A stretch of DNA of 27,990 bases, from the NCBI RefSeq assembly GCF_000718775.1, contig NZ_JOCB01000106.1, positions 1 to 27,990 on the forward strand, given 5' to 3'. The notes below the pieces were generated by a model, which was not told the origin of the DNA, ran no database searches, and worked only from the letters and a program-made list of their open reading frames with translations. The stretch comes from Streptomyces sp. NRRL S-31 (GTDB lineage Bacteria > Actinomycetota > Actinomycetes > Streptomycetales > Streptomycetaceae). The position numbers and the translations under genes were made by a program. Shown one piece after another: positions 1-6,616 of this stretch (positions are counted from its first letter, which is position 1; each line of letters opens with the position of its first letter).

Positions 1-157
1 GGGCGGGCGACGGCGGAGCCGCCGGGCAGGGCACCGCGACGACCGCCGCCGCACCGGCGATGGCGCCGACGAACCGGCGCCGGCTCCAGCCGCCGCGCTC
101 CCGGTTCCGCCGGGGCGGAAGGAAGCCCTCGCCCGCCGTCCGTGCCTCCGTGTCCAT
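1..157 (-). CDS. Tat-exported protein, N-terminal fragment (runs off window)
   Basis: Only the first 52 codons lie in the window; the gene continues beyond position 1. The ATG at 155-157 is preceded by a purine-rich AAGGTG about 5 nt upstream. The residues after a charged start read SRRRFVG followed by an alanine/valine-rich hydrophobic stretch, then a Pro/Ala-rich segment. This is the layout of a twin-arginine (Tat) signal peptide: S-R-R-x-F-V plus an h-region at about residues 29-42. The product is therefore probably folded in the cytoplasm and exported, often as a cofactor-containing enzyme or a hydrolase. The mature domain is not visible, so no function can be given. A pair of overlapping palindromes at 234-260 lies about 80 bp upstream and may control this gene. 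Confidence 0.7.
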   Translation of the reverse strand, partial: MDTEARTAGEGFLPPRRNRERGGWSRRRFVGAIAGAAAVVAVPCPAAPPSPA

Positions 158-233
158 CCCGCACCTTCAGGTCGTCGGTCGCCCCGCTCGTGACAGACAC
201 CTTGGACCGAGCCCGTCGCCGAGGGCAAGCCCG

Positions 234-260
234 GCAACGATCGTTGCGCAAAGCGCAACG
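234..260. promoter_or_regulatory. Overlapping palindromes (candidate operator)
   Basis: GCAACGATCGTTGC at 234-247 is a perfect 14-bp palindrome. It overlaps CGTTGCGC-AAA-GCGCAACG at 242-260, whose 8-bp arms are perfect. Three alternating copies of the GCAACG/CGTTGC half-site result. The site sits 77-103 bp upstream of the Tat-protein start at 157 and downstream of the FUSC gene that ends at 306, so it most plausibly regulates the Tat-protein gene. The regulator is unknown. A transcription terminator is less likely, because two mutually exclusive structures share arms and there is no T tract. Confidence 0.45.
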
Positions 261-305
261 CGAGGGCGGCGGGCCGAGGGTTGTGGGGGTGTCCGGGCGT
301 CCTCC

Positions 306-1559
306 TCACCGGGAACGCCCGCCGGCCCCCGCACGGCTGCGCAACAGCCCCTCCTGCACTCCGAGCCGGTCACGCAGCCAGGCCATCCGGGGCAGCTTGG
401 CGCGCTGCTCGCGGGAGACCCGGTCCAGCTCCTCCAGCAGGCGGCGGGTGCGGTGCTCGGTGTCCAGCTCGTCGATGATCCGGGTCGTCTCGGTCAGCAC
501 GGCCCCCAGCAGCTGCCAGTTCGCCCAGTCCTTGACGATCTCCTCGCGGAGCAGTTCGGCCAGCCGGTCGCGGGTGCCGGCCGCCGTGTGCAGTTCGGCC
601 GTGAGCCGGGCCTCCGCGGACTCGGCGTTCTCGCTCAGATCGGTGGTCACCAGCACCGCGAAGCTGACCACCGCGTCGGCGATCTCCGACAGCAACCGCT
701 CCACGGTCGCCCCCACCGGCGAGGGGAACAGCTCCCGCGGTCCACGGGCCTTCGCCAGGTCCGTGAACGACCGGGCCAGCACCCGCAGCACCACCGTGCA
801 GATCTCCAGCGTGTCCAGACCGGTGCGCAGCACCACCCGGTGCAGCAGCCCCTCCTTCACCCGCGGATTGAGCCGCAGACTGTCCTCGGCCTGGCGCAGC
901 GCCGCGTCCACCCGCACGATGTCGTGGTCGAGCCGGCGTGCCTCGTGCAGCCGCTCGGCCGCCTGCTGCCAGGGGATCCGGCCCGCGGCCTCCTCGCCCA
1001 TCCTGAGCATCAGCTGCCGCACCCGCCGGGCCAGGTCCTCGATGGACCGGCCGGCCTTGTCCACCCAGACGGGCGGGGGCAGCAGCAGGTTGCAGGCGGT
1101 GCCGACGACCGCGCCGATCAGCGTCTCCACGATCCGTGCCCACGCGGTGAACCCGACCGTGGTGACCCCGAGCACCAGCATGGCGCTGATCGCCACCTCG
1201 GCCACGTACTCGTCGACCCGGACCAGGTGTCCCACGGCCAGCGCGGCGACGATGAGCAGGGCCAGGCTCCACCAGGTCAGACCCACCAGCACGCTGAAGG
1301 CGATGGCGACCAGCACGCCGGCGACCACCGAGTTCACCCGGCGGATGCCGTTGGTGAGCGTGGCGTAGAAGGTCACCTGGACGACCAGCAGCGCGGTCAG
1401 GGGCGCGGTGAGGGGAGCGGGTTCGGGACTCAGCCGGAGCGCGATGACGTAGGCGACCGTCGCGGCCGCGGCCGACCGCAGCGTCTGGACGACCACCGGC
1501 TCCCGGCGGCGCTTGAGCAGGCGCGGCAGTTCCGTGGTCCACTTTCGTACGTCGAACAT
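306..1559 (-). CDS. FUSC/aromatic acid exporter (ArAE)-family membrane protein
   Basis: This 417-residue protein has several hydrophobic helices in its first ~170 residues, including RSAAAATVAYVIALRL, LLVVQVTFYATL, VAGVLVAIAFSVLVGL, LALLIVAALAVG and an AISAMLVLGVTTVGF segment ending in NLLLPPPVW. A long charged, helical cytosolic half follows. That order (TM bundle, LPPP linker, soluble helical domain) matches one half of FUSC/ArAE proteins, which are linked to efflux of aromatic acids. I chose the ATG at 1557-1559 (MFDVRKW) rather than the more upstream ATG at 1715, because the upstream extension is low-complexity and lacks membrane or domain features. The Shine-Dalgarno signal is only moderate. 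Two palindromes upstream (1591-1606 and 1615-1626) suggest a repressible promoter. The substrate cannot be read from the sequence. Confidence 0.8.
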   Translation of the reverse strand: MFDVRKWTTELPRLLKRRREPVVVQTLRSAAAATVAYVIALRLSPEPAPLTAPLTALLVVQVTFYATLTNGIRRVNSVVAGVLVAIAFSVLVGLTWWSLALLIVAALAVGHLVRVDEYVAEVAISAMLVLGVTTVGFTAWARIVETLIGAVVGTACNLLLPPPVWVDKAGRSIEDLARRVRQLMLRMGEEAAGRIPWQQAAERLHEARRLDHDIVRVDAALRQAEDSLRLNPRVKEGLLHRVVLRTGLDTLEICTVVLRVLARSFTDLAKARGPRELFPSPVGATVERLLSEIADAVVSFAVLVTTDLSENAESAEARLTAELHTAAGTRDRLAELLREEIVKDWANWQLLGAVLTETTRIIDELDTEHRTRRLLEELDRVSREQRAKLPRMAWLRDRLGVQEGLLRSRAGAGGRSR

Positions 1560-1590
1560 CCTTTGGCCTGTTCCCGTTCCTCGGGTACAT

Positions 1591-1633
1591 CGAACGTGTC
1601 CGTTCGCTGACTGTTTACGGCCGTAAGCGTTCG
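1591..1633. promoter_or_regulatory. Cluster of inverted repeats upstream of FUSC gene
   Basis: CGAACG-TGTC-CGTTCG (1591-1606) is a perfect 6-bp-arm inverted repeat. A third CGTTCG half-site lies at 1628-1633. Between them is the perfect 12-bp palindrome TTACGGCCGTAA (1615-1626). All lie 32-74 bp upstream of the FUSC start at 1559, inside a 267-bp gap that otherwise shows nothing coding. This spacing is typical of a repressor site overlapping a promoter. The binding protein is not identifiable. Confidence 0.45.
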
Positions 1634-1826
1634 AGTATGGCCAGGTTGCCGAGGGTTCCGCCCGAAGACCCGCGGCCACGCCGGGGGAATGGCGGCCCGA
1701 TCGCGTGAGCGACATCCGGCCGCCTTCGCGGGGCTGCGCGCCGCTGCGTCCCGCGCCGGGGGCGACGCGGCAAGTCGCCGGGGACCGGGGACGGTCAGGA
1801 CCGTGCCGCCCCCGGCCGGCCGGCGC

Positions 1827-2321
1827 TCACGCGTACAGCTTGTCGAGGAACGCGGAGAGATTGGCCCGCGAGCGGGCGATCTGCTCCTCCAGGGTCAGGC
1901 TCTCCTCGAACCGCGTCCCGGACTCCGGCACCTTCCGGCCGCGCACGTACAGCGAACACGCCAGGTCCGTGCACATGTACAGGCCGACCGAGTTGCCCTC
2001 GCGGCCCGCCGTGCCCGCCTTGCGCGCGGTCATCAGCGACACCCCGCCGCCCGGATGGGTGGTCAGGCACACCGAGCACATGCTGCGGTGCAGGAAGCTC
2101 CGCTGCGCGGCGGGGAAGCGCAGGGCGACGCCGGCGAGCCGGCCCTCCCGCTCGGTGACCAGGTAGCTGCGGTCGGGCGCCCCGGGGTCGCGCCAGCCGA
2201 GGAAGTCCAGGTCGTCCCACGGGCGTTCGGCGAGATCGCGCGGCACGGCCAGCCGCTTGGACTCGCCCTTGGAGCAGTTGACGAACGAGGTGCGGATGTC
2301 CTGCTCGGTGAGTGATCTCAT
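1827..2321 (-). CDS. FBP-domain treble-clef zinc-finger protein (FusB-related)
   Basis: A 164-residue protein with four cysteines placed C82-x2-C85 and C117-x4-C122 inside contexts CSVCLTTH and YMCTDLAC. This is the pattern of the FBP C-terminal treble-clef zinc finger found in FusB/FBP-type proteins. Characterised members bind elongation factor G and can rescue it from fusidic acid. The protein is of usual length and complete, so zinc binding is well supported; EF-G binding and any fusidane tolerance are inference from the family. The ATG at 2319-2321 has AAGGA about 8 nt upstream. The gene is transcribed alone, divergent from the DUF3626 gene at 2420. A promoter is proposed at 2391-2420. 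Confidence 0.82.
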   Translation of the reverse strand: MRSLTEQDIRTSFVNCSKGESKRLAVPRDLAERPWDDLDFLGWRDPGAPDRSYLVTEREGRLAGVALRFPAAQRSFLHRSMCSVCLTTHPGGGVSLMTARKAGTAGREGNSVGLYMCTDLACSLYVRGRKVPESGTRFEESLTLEEQIARSRANLSAFLDKLYA

Positions 2322-2390
2322 GGGGGAGTCCTTCCGGATTCATCGCCGTGGTCCTGTGGGCGTGAACCTAGGGGGTCTAGGCTGACGGCT

Positions 2391-2420
2391 AGCATAATTA
2401 GCCGGGGGAGGGTGGGCCAA
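2391..2420 (-). promoter_or_regulatory. Putative promoter of the FBP gene
   Basis: Read on the minus strand: a -35-like TTGGCC (2415-2420), an 18-bp spacer and a -10-like TATGCT (2391-2396), placing transcription start about 60 nt before the FBP ATG. The -10 lies inside an inverted repeat GGCTA-N7-TAGCC (2387-2403). The -35 overlaps the A of the divergent ATG at 2420, so the two genes must share control DNA. Match is 4/6 at -35. Confidence 0.4.
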
Positions 2421-2608
2421 TGGATTTCCGGCATGTGCTGCCGCCGCGTGCCCGGCGGACGCTGGACCATGTGACGACGGCCGTGTCCGGCCCGCCCGTC
2501 GACCCCGGTCTCCGGGTCACCCTCACCTTCCATCCCGACCACGTCTCCGCCGGGCTGCCGATCCTGGCGGCACTGGCCCGGGACGGCGCCTACCACTCCC
2601 GGTTCGTC

Positions 2609-2638
2609 ACCGGCACCGGCACCGGCACCGGCACCGGC
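2609..2638 (+). repeat. (ACCGGC)5 hexanucleotide repeat inside DUF3626 gene
   Basis: Five perfect tandem copies of ACCGGC, in frame, encoding Thr-Gly repeated five times. Copy-number change would lengthen or shorten the protein by two residues per unit without changing the reading frame. Confidence 0.95.
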
Positions 2639-3270
2639 AACGGCGGGCTCACCGCGCACCCGGGCGGTGACCGGACCCGCTGGGAGAGCCGGATCTTCGG
2701 CGGCGTGTACGACGACGCGGAACCGCCCGAGCGCCCGGTCTGCGGCGCGCCGGACTTCCGCCGTCAGGTGGTCGGCACGGCCCCCCCCGGTTCGGCTCCG
2801 CGCACCTCCGGCTGACGGGAGCGGTGCCGGCCCGGTCCACCTTCTGCTACCCGGACAGCGCCGCCGAACCCACCGACTTCGGCGTGGCCGCCGCCATGCC
2901 CCTCGTCGCGCTCGCCGCGGCGGACGGGCGGGACGCCCTGGACGACTGCGTCGAGGCCCGCGTGCGCGGCGGCGTACGGCTCGACCGGGACGTCGAGGCG
3001 CTCGTGCCGGACGCCTGCCACCGGGGGACGCCCGTGGAGGCGATGGCCCGGCGCCTGCCCGTCCCGCTCGCCTGGCACCCCGGCTACCGGCCCACCGTCA
3101 CCGACTTGCGCCGGCACGCCGACCACCGGGGTCCGCGCTACGCCGACCTCGGCGCCCGCATAGCCCGACAGGGCGTCATCACCCCGCGCGTCATCGGCGA
3201 CGCGGCCCGCGGCGGCCGTCACGACCTCCAGGACCTGAAGAAGGTCTGGCACACCCTGGCCCGCTTCGGC

Positions 3271-3704
3271 GCGCCGGAGGGCGCGGGGACGGCCCGCTCC
3301 GGACCGGCGCGTGGCGGGGGTGCGGGCGGAGCGGCCCCGCACGGTGGCCGGCGGTTCGGGGCTGAGGTCCGGACGTCCGGAGGGTCGGGCGTACGGCACC
3401 CCGGTGTTCGAGGTGTTTCGTACCCTGAACCGGGAACGCGCCCCGACTTCGACGGGACGGTGGCTCGGTGGTGGCGTGTCGCGCGGAGGGTGTTGGGACG
3501 GCTGGCAGCGGTCGCCGGGGGAGGGTGTGGATGGGCGCTGGTGGGCGGGGCCGGCGGGTTGGCGGGGCCCGTGCTCGTGCGGCGGGGCACGTCTGGCGAG
3601 CCCGTCTTAGCTCATAGCGTGAACTAAGGCGTGGGGGAATGTCGCGTCCCAGCTGCCTGAAGGGGTATGTTGCAGGTCGGGGACGGTTCGTGAAGGGAGC
3701 CCAC
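3271..3704. other. Region without a recognisable gene (DUF3626 tail and ROK promoter)
   Basis: After the last DUF3626-like residues (near 3270) the plus frame remains open to 3627, but the sequence becomes Gly/Arg-rich and shows no family features. A TTA codon, rare in Streptomyces genes, occurs at 3607-3609. The remainder to 3704 is the control region of the ROK gene, with the inverted repeat at 3607-3627 and a TATGTT -10-like hexamer at 3666-3671. I see no independent gene on either strand. Confidence 0.5.
3607..3627. promoter_or_regulatory. Inverted repeat upstream of ROK regulator (candidate autoregulatory operator)
   Basis: TTAGCTCA (3607-3614), spacer TAGCG, then TGAACTAA (3620-3627): 8-bp arms with one mismatch. 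The outer TTAG/CTAA and inner TCA/TGA half-sites resemble the TTAGTT...AACTAA layout of the XylR (ROK-family) operator known from Bacillus. A -10-like TAGCGT (3615-3620) lies at its centre. The site is 78-98 bp before the ROK start, so negative autoregulation is a reasonable inference. Confidence 0.55.
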
Positions 3705-4994
3705 ATGGTGGGGCGCAACGGGCGCACGGTACGCGACCTGAGACGAGGCAACCGCACGGCGGTGCTCCAGCGGCTGTACTTCGACGGCCCGCTCAGCCGG
3801 TTCGAGCTGGGCCCGGCCACCGGACTCAGCTCCGGCTCGGTCAGCAACGTGGTCGCCGACCTGATCGCCGACGGCCTGGTCGAGGAGGCCGGCAGCGTCG
3901 ACTCCGACGGCGGTCGGCCCCGCACGCTGCTGCGGGTCGCCCCGCACAGCGGCCAGATGATCGGCGTGGACGTCGGCGAGACCCGGGTCCGCGTCGAACT
4001 GTTCGACCTGGCCATGACCGAACTCGCCCGGGTCGAACGCCCGCTGACTCCGCAGGGCTACGACGTCGGCGTCATCACCGGCCACATCCGCGACGGCATC
4101 GCCGAGGTGCTCACCGCCGAACAGGCCGCTCCCGACCGGCTGCTCGGCGTCGGCGTCGGTGTCCCCGGCATCATCGAGCACACCCCGGACCGGGGCGCCG
4201 TCGTACACGGGCAGACCATCGGCTGGGACGCCGTCCCGCTGGAGGAACTGCTCCGCTCGGACTCCCCGCTCCCCGAGGGGGTGCCGTACCTCATCGACAA
4301 CGGTGCCAAGACCCTCGGCCAGGCGGAGATGTGGTTCGGTGCCGGGCGCGGCGCCCACAACGCCGTGGTCGTGCTCTTCGGCTCCGGTGTCGGCGCCTGT
4401 CTGGTCACCCCCGAGGTGGAGCACGGGCGGGCCGTGGAGTGGGGTCACCTGACGGTTCGGGTGCGCGGGCGCCGCTGCCGCTGCGGCGCCCCCGGCTGCC
4501 TGGAGGCGTACGCCGGCGCCGAGTCGCTGCTCGCCCGGTGGCGCGAGGAGGGCGGCCGGCCGCCCGAGGGCACCGACGAGGAGACCGCGCTCACCGCGAT
4601 GCTCGCCGCCGCCTACCCGGCCGACGGCGGCACCCCGGACCCGGTGGCGCTGGCGGTCCTGGAGGAGACCGCCGAGTACCTGGGCGCCGGTCTGTCCGAC
4701 CTGATCAACCTCTTCCAGCCCGAGCGGATCCTGATCGGCGGCTGGGCCGGACTCCAGCTCGGCACGCGCTTCCTGCCCGCCGTCCGGCGGCACGCGGCGA
4801 CGTACGCGCTGCGCCACCCGGCCGACAAGGTGACCATCGACCTCGGCCGGCTCGGCCCGGACGCGGTCACCGTCGGCGCCGCGATCCTGCCGCTGGCCGA
4901 CTTCTTCGCCGGCGGCGGCCGGCGCCCCGAACCGGCCGCCGAGGACCGGCTGCCCGCCTGGCGTGCCGCACTGCGGGAACGCACCCCGTTCTGA
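3705..4994 (+). CDS. ROK-family transcriptional regulator
   Basis: A 429-residue protein. Residues ~12-62 form a winged helix-turn-helix (SRFELGPATGLSSGSVSNVV then a wing ending GGRPRTLLRV). The rest is a ROK sugar-kinase-like fold: the phosphate-binding DVGETRVRVELFD (89-101), GVGVPGII, DNGAK (199-), a glycine loop FGSGVGA, the conserved His of EWGHLTV (H248) and the zinc signature CRCGAPGCLE (C258, C260, C265). ROK regulators of this layout bind sugars or sugar phosphates and control carbohydrate uptake or catabolic genes. I chose ATG 3705 because GAAGGGAG lies about 6 nt upstream; an in-frame ATG at 3639 lacks such a site. No sugar transporter lies adjacent, so the regulated genes are probably elsewhere or the gene controls itself. 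The effector is unknown. Confidence 0.93.
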   Translation: MVGRNGRTVRDLRRGNRTAVLQRLYFDGPLSRFELGPATGLSSGSVSNVVADLIADGLVEEAGSVDSDGGRPRTLLRVAPHSGQMIGVDVGETRVRVELFDLAMTELARVERPLTPQGYDVGVITGHIRDGIAEVLTAEQAAPDRLLGVGVGVPGIIEHTPDRGAVVHGQTIGWDAVPLEELLRSDSPLPEGVPYLIDNGAKTLGQAEMWFGAGRGAHNAVVVLFGSGVGACLVTPEVEHGRAVEWGHLTVRVRGRRCRCGAPGCLEAYAGAESLLARWREEGGRPPEGTDEETALTAMLAAAYPADGGTPDPVALAVLEETAEYLGAGLSDLINLFQPERILIGGWAGLQLGTRFLPAVRRHAATYALRHPADKVTIDLGRLGPDAVTVGAAILPLADFFAGGGRRPEPAAEDRLPAWRAALRERTPF

Positions 4995-5057
4995 CCCGCA
5001 CCACCCGGCACCGGGGGATCCGGGGGAGGGGGGCCGCGCCACCGTCGTCGACGCTCG

Positions 5058-5086
5058 AGGGCCCGCGCGGCAGTCGCGCGGGCCCT
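5058..5086 (+). terminator. Strong GC hairpin after ROK gene
   Basis: AGGGCCCGCGCG (5058-5069), loop GCAGT, CGCGCGGGCCCT (5075-5086): a perfect 12-bp stem 63 bp after the ROK stop. No T tract follows, as is usual for terminators in high-GC actinomycetes. Confidence 0.75.
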
Positions 5087-5259
5087 AGTGGTGGCCCGGC
5101 GATACCTTCTCCGGCTCTCGCCGGGGCACGGGACGGCCGGGGCGCCGTACGCCGACAACCGGCGCGGCGCACCCCGGACCTCGCTGCCCCCTGGCCACTC
5201 GTCCCCGGACCCCGCCGGCCCCGGACCATCCGGCCTCGTGCCCGCCGACTCCGGACCAG

Positions 5260-5291
5260 CCCGCCCCGGCCCCGCCCCCCGGACCCCGCCC
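5260..5291 (-). other. Potential G-quadruplex tract (minus strand)
   Basis: Six C runs of 3-6 bases separated by 1-3 bases on the plus strand give six G runs on the minus strand, the coding strand of the small gene ending at 5314. The tract starts 22 nt after that stop, so it would lie in the 3' untranslated region of its transcript. Confidence 0.5.
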
Positions 5292-5313
5292 AATGCGCCC
5301 CCGCCACGCGCCC

Positions 5314-5556
5314 CTAAGCCGACGGCTCCTCCGGTTCCGGGTGTTCCGGGTGGGGGGTGTGGGTGCCGGGGGCTCCGCGGGGGGCGGTGCCGGCCTCGTC
5401 GGGGTCCGGGGCCGTGGGCTCGTCCGGCCGCTCGGTGCCGGACGGGTGTCCCGGGACGACGTCCCACGGGTCCTCGCCCGGACCGGTCTGCTGGTCCGGC
5501 ATGTCCCGGGGCACCGGTCGTTCCCCGGCGCCCGGTCCGGTTCCACGCTCCGCCAT
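5314..5556 (-). CDS. Small acidic, proline-rich hypothetical protein
   Basis: An 80-residue protein rich in Pro, Glu, Asp and Gly (ending HPEHPEPEEPSA), with no hydrophobic segment and no recognisable domain; it is probably disordered. The reason to accept it is the translation start: ATG at 5554-5556 preceded by GGAGGA with a 5-nt gap. It begins 28 bp after the stop of the epimerase gene on the same strand, so the two are probably co-transcribed. I do not recognise a family and give no function. Confidence 0.6.
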   Translation of the reverse strand: MAERGTGPGAGERPVPRDMPDQQTGPGEDPWDVVPGHPSGTERPDEPTAPDPDEAGTAPRGAPGTHTPHPEHPEPEEPSA

Positions 5557-5584
5557 GTCGTCCTCCGCTCGCTCGTGTGCCGGC

Positions 5585-6616
5585 TCAGCCGACCTTCCGC
5601 CCCCGCATGGGTTCCGTCTCCATCCCGCCGCCCTGCCGCAGCCCCTGGAGGAACTCCTGGATCACCTCGGTCGCCGTCCGCCGGGGCTGCCAGCCCAGCT
5701 CGGTGCGGGCCCGCCCGCAGTCCATCAGCGGCAGCCGCAGCACTGCGTCGAACAGATGCGGCGAGGCGGGCAGCAGACGCAGCCCCCAGGCCGCGGCGAT
5801 CGCCGAACGCGCCGCCGTACGCGGCAGCCGCACCGGCCGGGAGCCGAGCAGCCCGGCGAGTACGGAAGCGTCCAGCGGGGGATCGGCGGCCAGGTTGAAG
5901 GGGCCCCGGGCGGTGTCCGAGTGCACCGCGAGCCGGTAGGCCTCGGCGGCGTCGTCCGTGTGCAGCGCCTGCATCCTGAGGCCGGGGACGTCCGGGAGGA
6001 ACGGCAGCAGCTCGGGCCGGGCCAGCGGACCGGGCAGGAACCGCCCGCCGAAGATCCGCCGCTGCTCGCTGGCCGACTGCCACTTGAACAGGAACGCCGG
6101 GCGCATCCGCACCACCCGCACCTCGGGGTGATCGCGCTCGAACACGTCCAGGGTGCGCTCCAGATAGGCCTTCTCCCGGCAGTACGCGGCGTCCGGCCAG
6201 CCGTGCGTCGGCCAGGACTCGTCCACCGTCCGGTCCTTCGGCCCCGGCGAGTACGCGCCGACGGAGGAGGCGTGCACCAGCACCGGCACCCGGGCCGCGG
6301 CGACCGCCTCGAACACCCGGATGCTGCCGAGCACATTGGTCCGCCAGGTCGTGGCCGGATCGTGGGTCGGCTGGAACGCCCAGGCCAGATGGATCACGGC
6401 GTCCGCGCCCTCGAACCGCTCGGCCAGGCTCGCCTGCTCCGTGCTCAGGTCGACGGCGTCCCACTCGGTCTTCGGCGGCGCCCATTCCGGCGTCCGCCGG
6501 GCCAGGCCCCGTACCGACCTCACATCGGGATCCTCCGACAGCAGACGCACCACGCTGGTCCCGACATTGCCGGTGGCGCCGGTCACGACCACCCTGCTCC
6601 CCGCTGAGCTGCTCAC
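5585..6616 (-). CDS. NAD-dependent epimerase/dehydratase (extended SDR)
   Basis: A 343-residue enzyme. The Rossmann glycine motif TGATGNVG is at residues 12-19, followed by an acidic pair in DAVDLS, the substrate-side HLAWAF, the Ser of HASSVGAYS (S117/S118) and the catalytic Y145-x3-K149 in AAYCREK. The C-terminal part has LHTDDAAEAYRLAV and NLAADPPL, typical of atypical/extended SDRs annotated as sugar-nucleotide epimerases or dehydratases. The start is GTG 6614-6616 with AGGAG about 8 nt upstream; an ATG at 6724 adds an Arg/Pro-rich extension with no fold. The leader holds a hairpin at 6641-6660 and the palindrome CCGGGTACCCGG (6659-6670). The next gene downstream is the small acidic protein. 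The substrate cannot be assigned. Confidence 0.88.
   Translation of the reverse strand: MSSSAGSRVVVTGATGNVGTSVVRLLSEDPDVRSVRGLARRTPEWAPPKTEWDAVDLSTEQASLAERFEGADAVIHLAWAFQPTHDPATTWRTNVLGSIRVFEAVAAARVPVLVHASSVGAYSPGPKDRTVDESWPTHGWPDAAYCREKAYLERTLDVFERDHPEVRVVRMRPAFLFKWQSASEQRRIFGGRFLPGPLARPELLPFLPDVPGLRMQALHTDDAAEAYRLAVHSDTARGPFNLAADPPLDASVLAGLLGSRPVRLPRTAARSAIAAAWGLRLLPASPHLFDAVLRLPLMDCGRARTELGWQPRRTATEVIQEFLQGLRQGGGMETEPMRGRKVG

Larger units (their letters stand above)
2420..3627 (+). pseudogene. DUF3626-family gene, frameshifted at an eight-C tract
   Basis: Two frames together give one DUF3626-like protein. The first (2420 onward) contains DPGLRVTLTFHPD, GGLTAHPGGDRTRWESRIFGG and ends at 2815. 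The second carries FGSAHLRLTG, STFCYPDS, EPTDFGVAAAMPL and LKKVWHTLARFG. They join across C8 at 2781-2788: codons before the run are in frame with 2420, those after read from 2788. One added C (or two removed) would restore a continuous protein. The start has a GGGGGAGGG ribosome site. A (ACCGGC)x5 repeat at 2609-2638 encodes five Thr-Gly pairs where relatives, as I recall them, have a short Thr-Gly-Thr-Ser. Recognisable similarity stops near 3270, after which the frame runs on to a TAA at 3625-3627 through unrelated sequence. The family's function is unknown. A sequencing error in the C run, or slippage-based switching, are alternatives to true decay. Confidence 0.72.
4995..5313. other. Intergenic region between ROK gene and small acidic protein
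   Basis: This 319-bp gap between convergent genes contains the terminator hairpin at 5058-5086 and a C-run-rich tract at 5260-5291. Between them the DNA repeats CCGGACC-type words several times but shows no gene with a ribosome site or family features on either strand. Confidence 0.6.

Noticed and set aside
60..1610. Plus-strand frame opposite the FUSC gene
   Set aside because: His/Gln/Gly-rich antisense shadow; the minus frame shows regular membrane helices.
2822..3627. Separate gene beginning at ATG/GTG near 2824
   Set aside because: No ribosome site, and its first residues continue the DUF3626 protein across the C8 tract; better read as the second half of a frameshifted gene.
3191..4015. 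Minus-strand frame across the DUF3626 tail and ROK start
   Set aside because: Ser/Arg/Pro-rich, no start signal, overlaps the ROK helix-turn-helix region.
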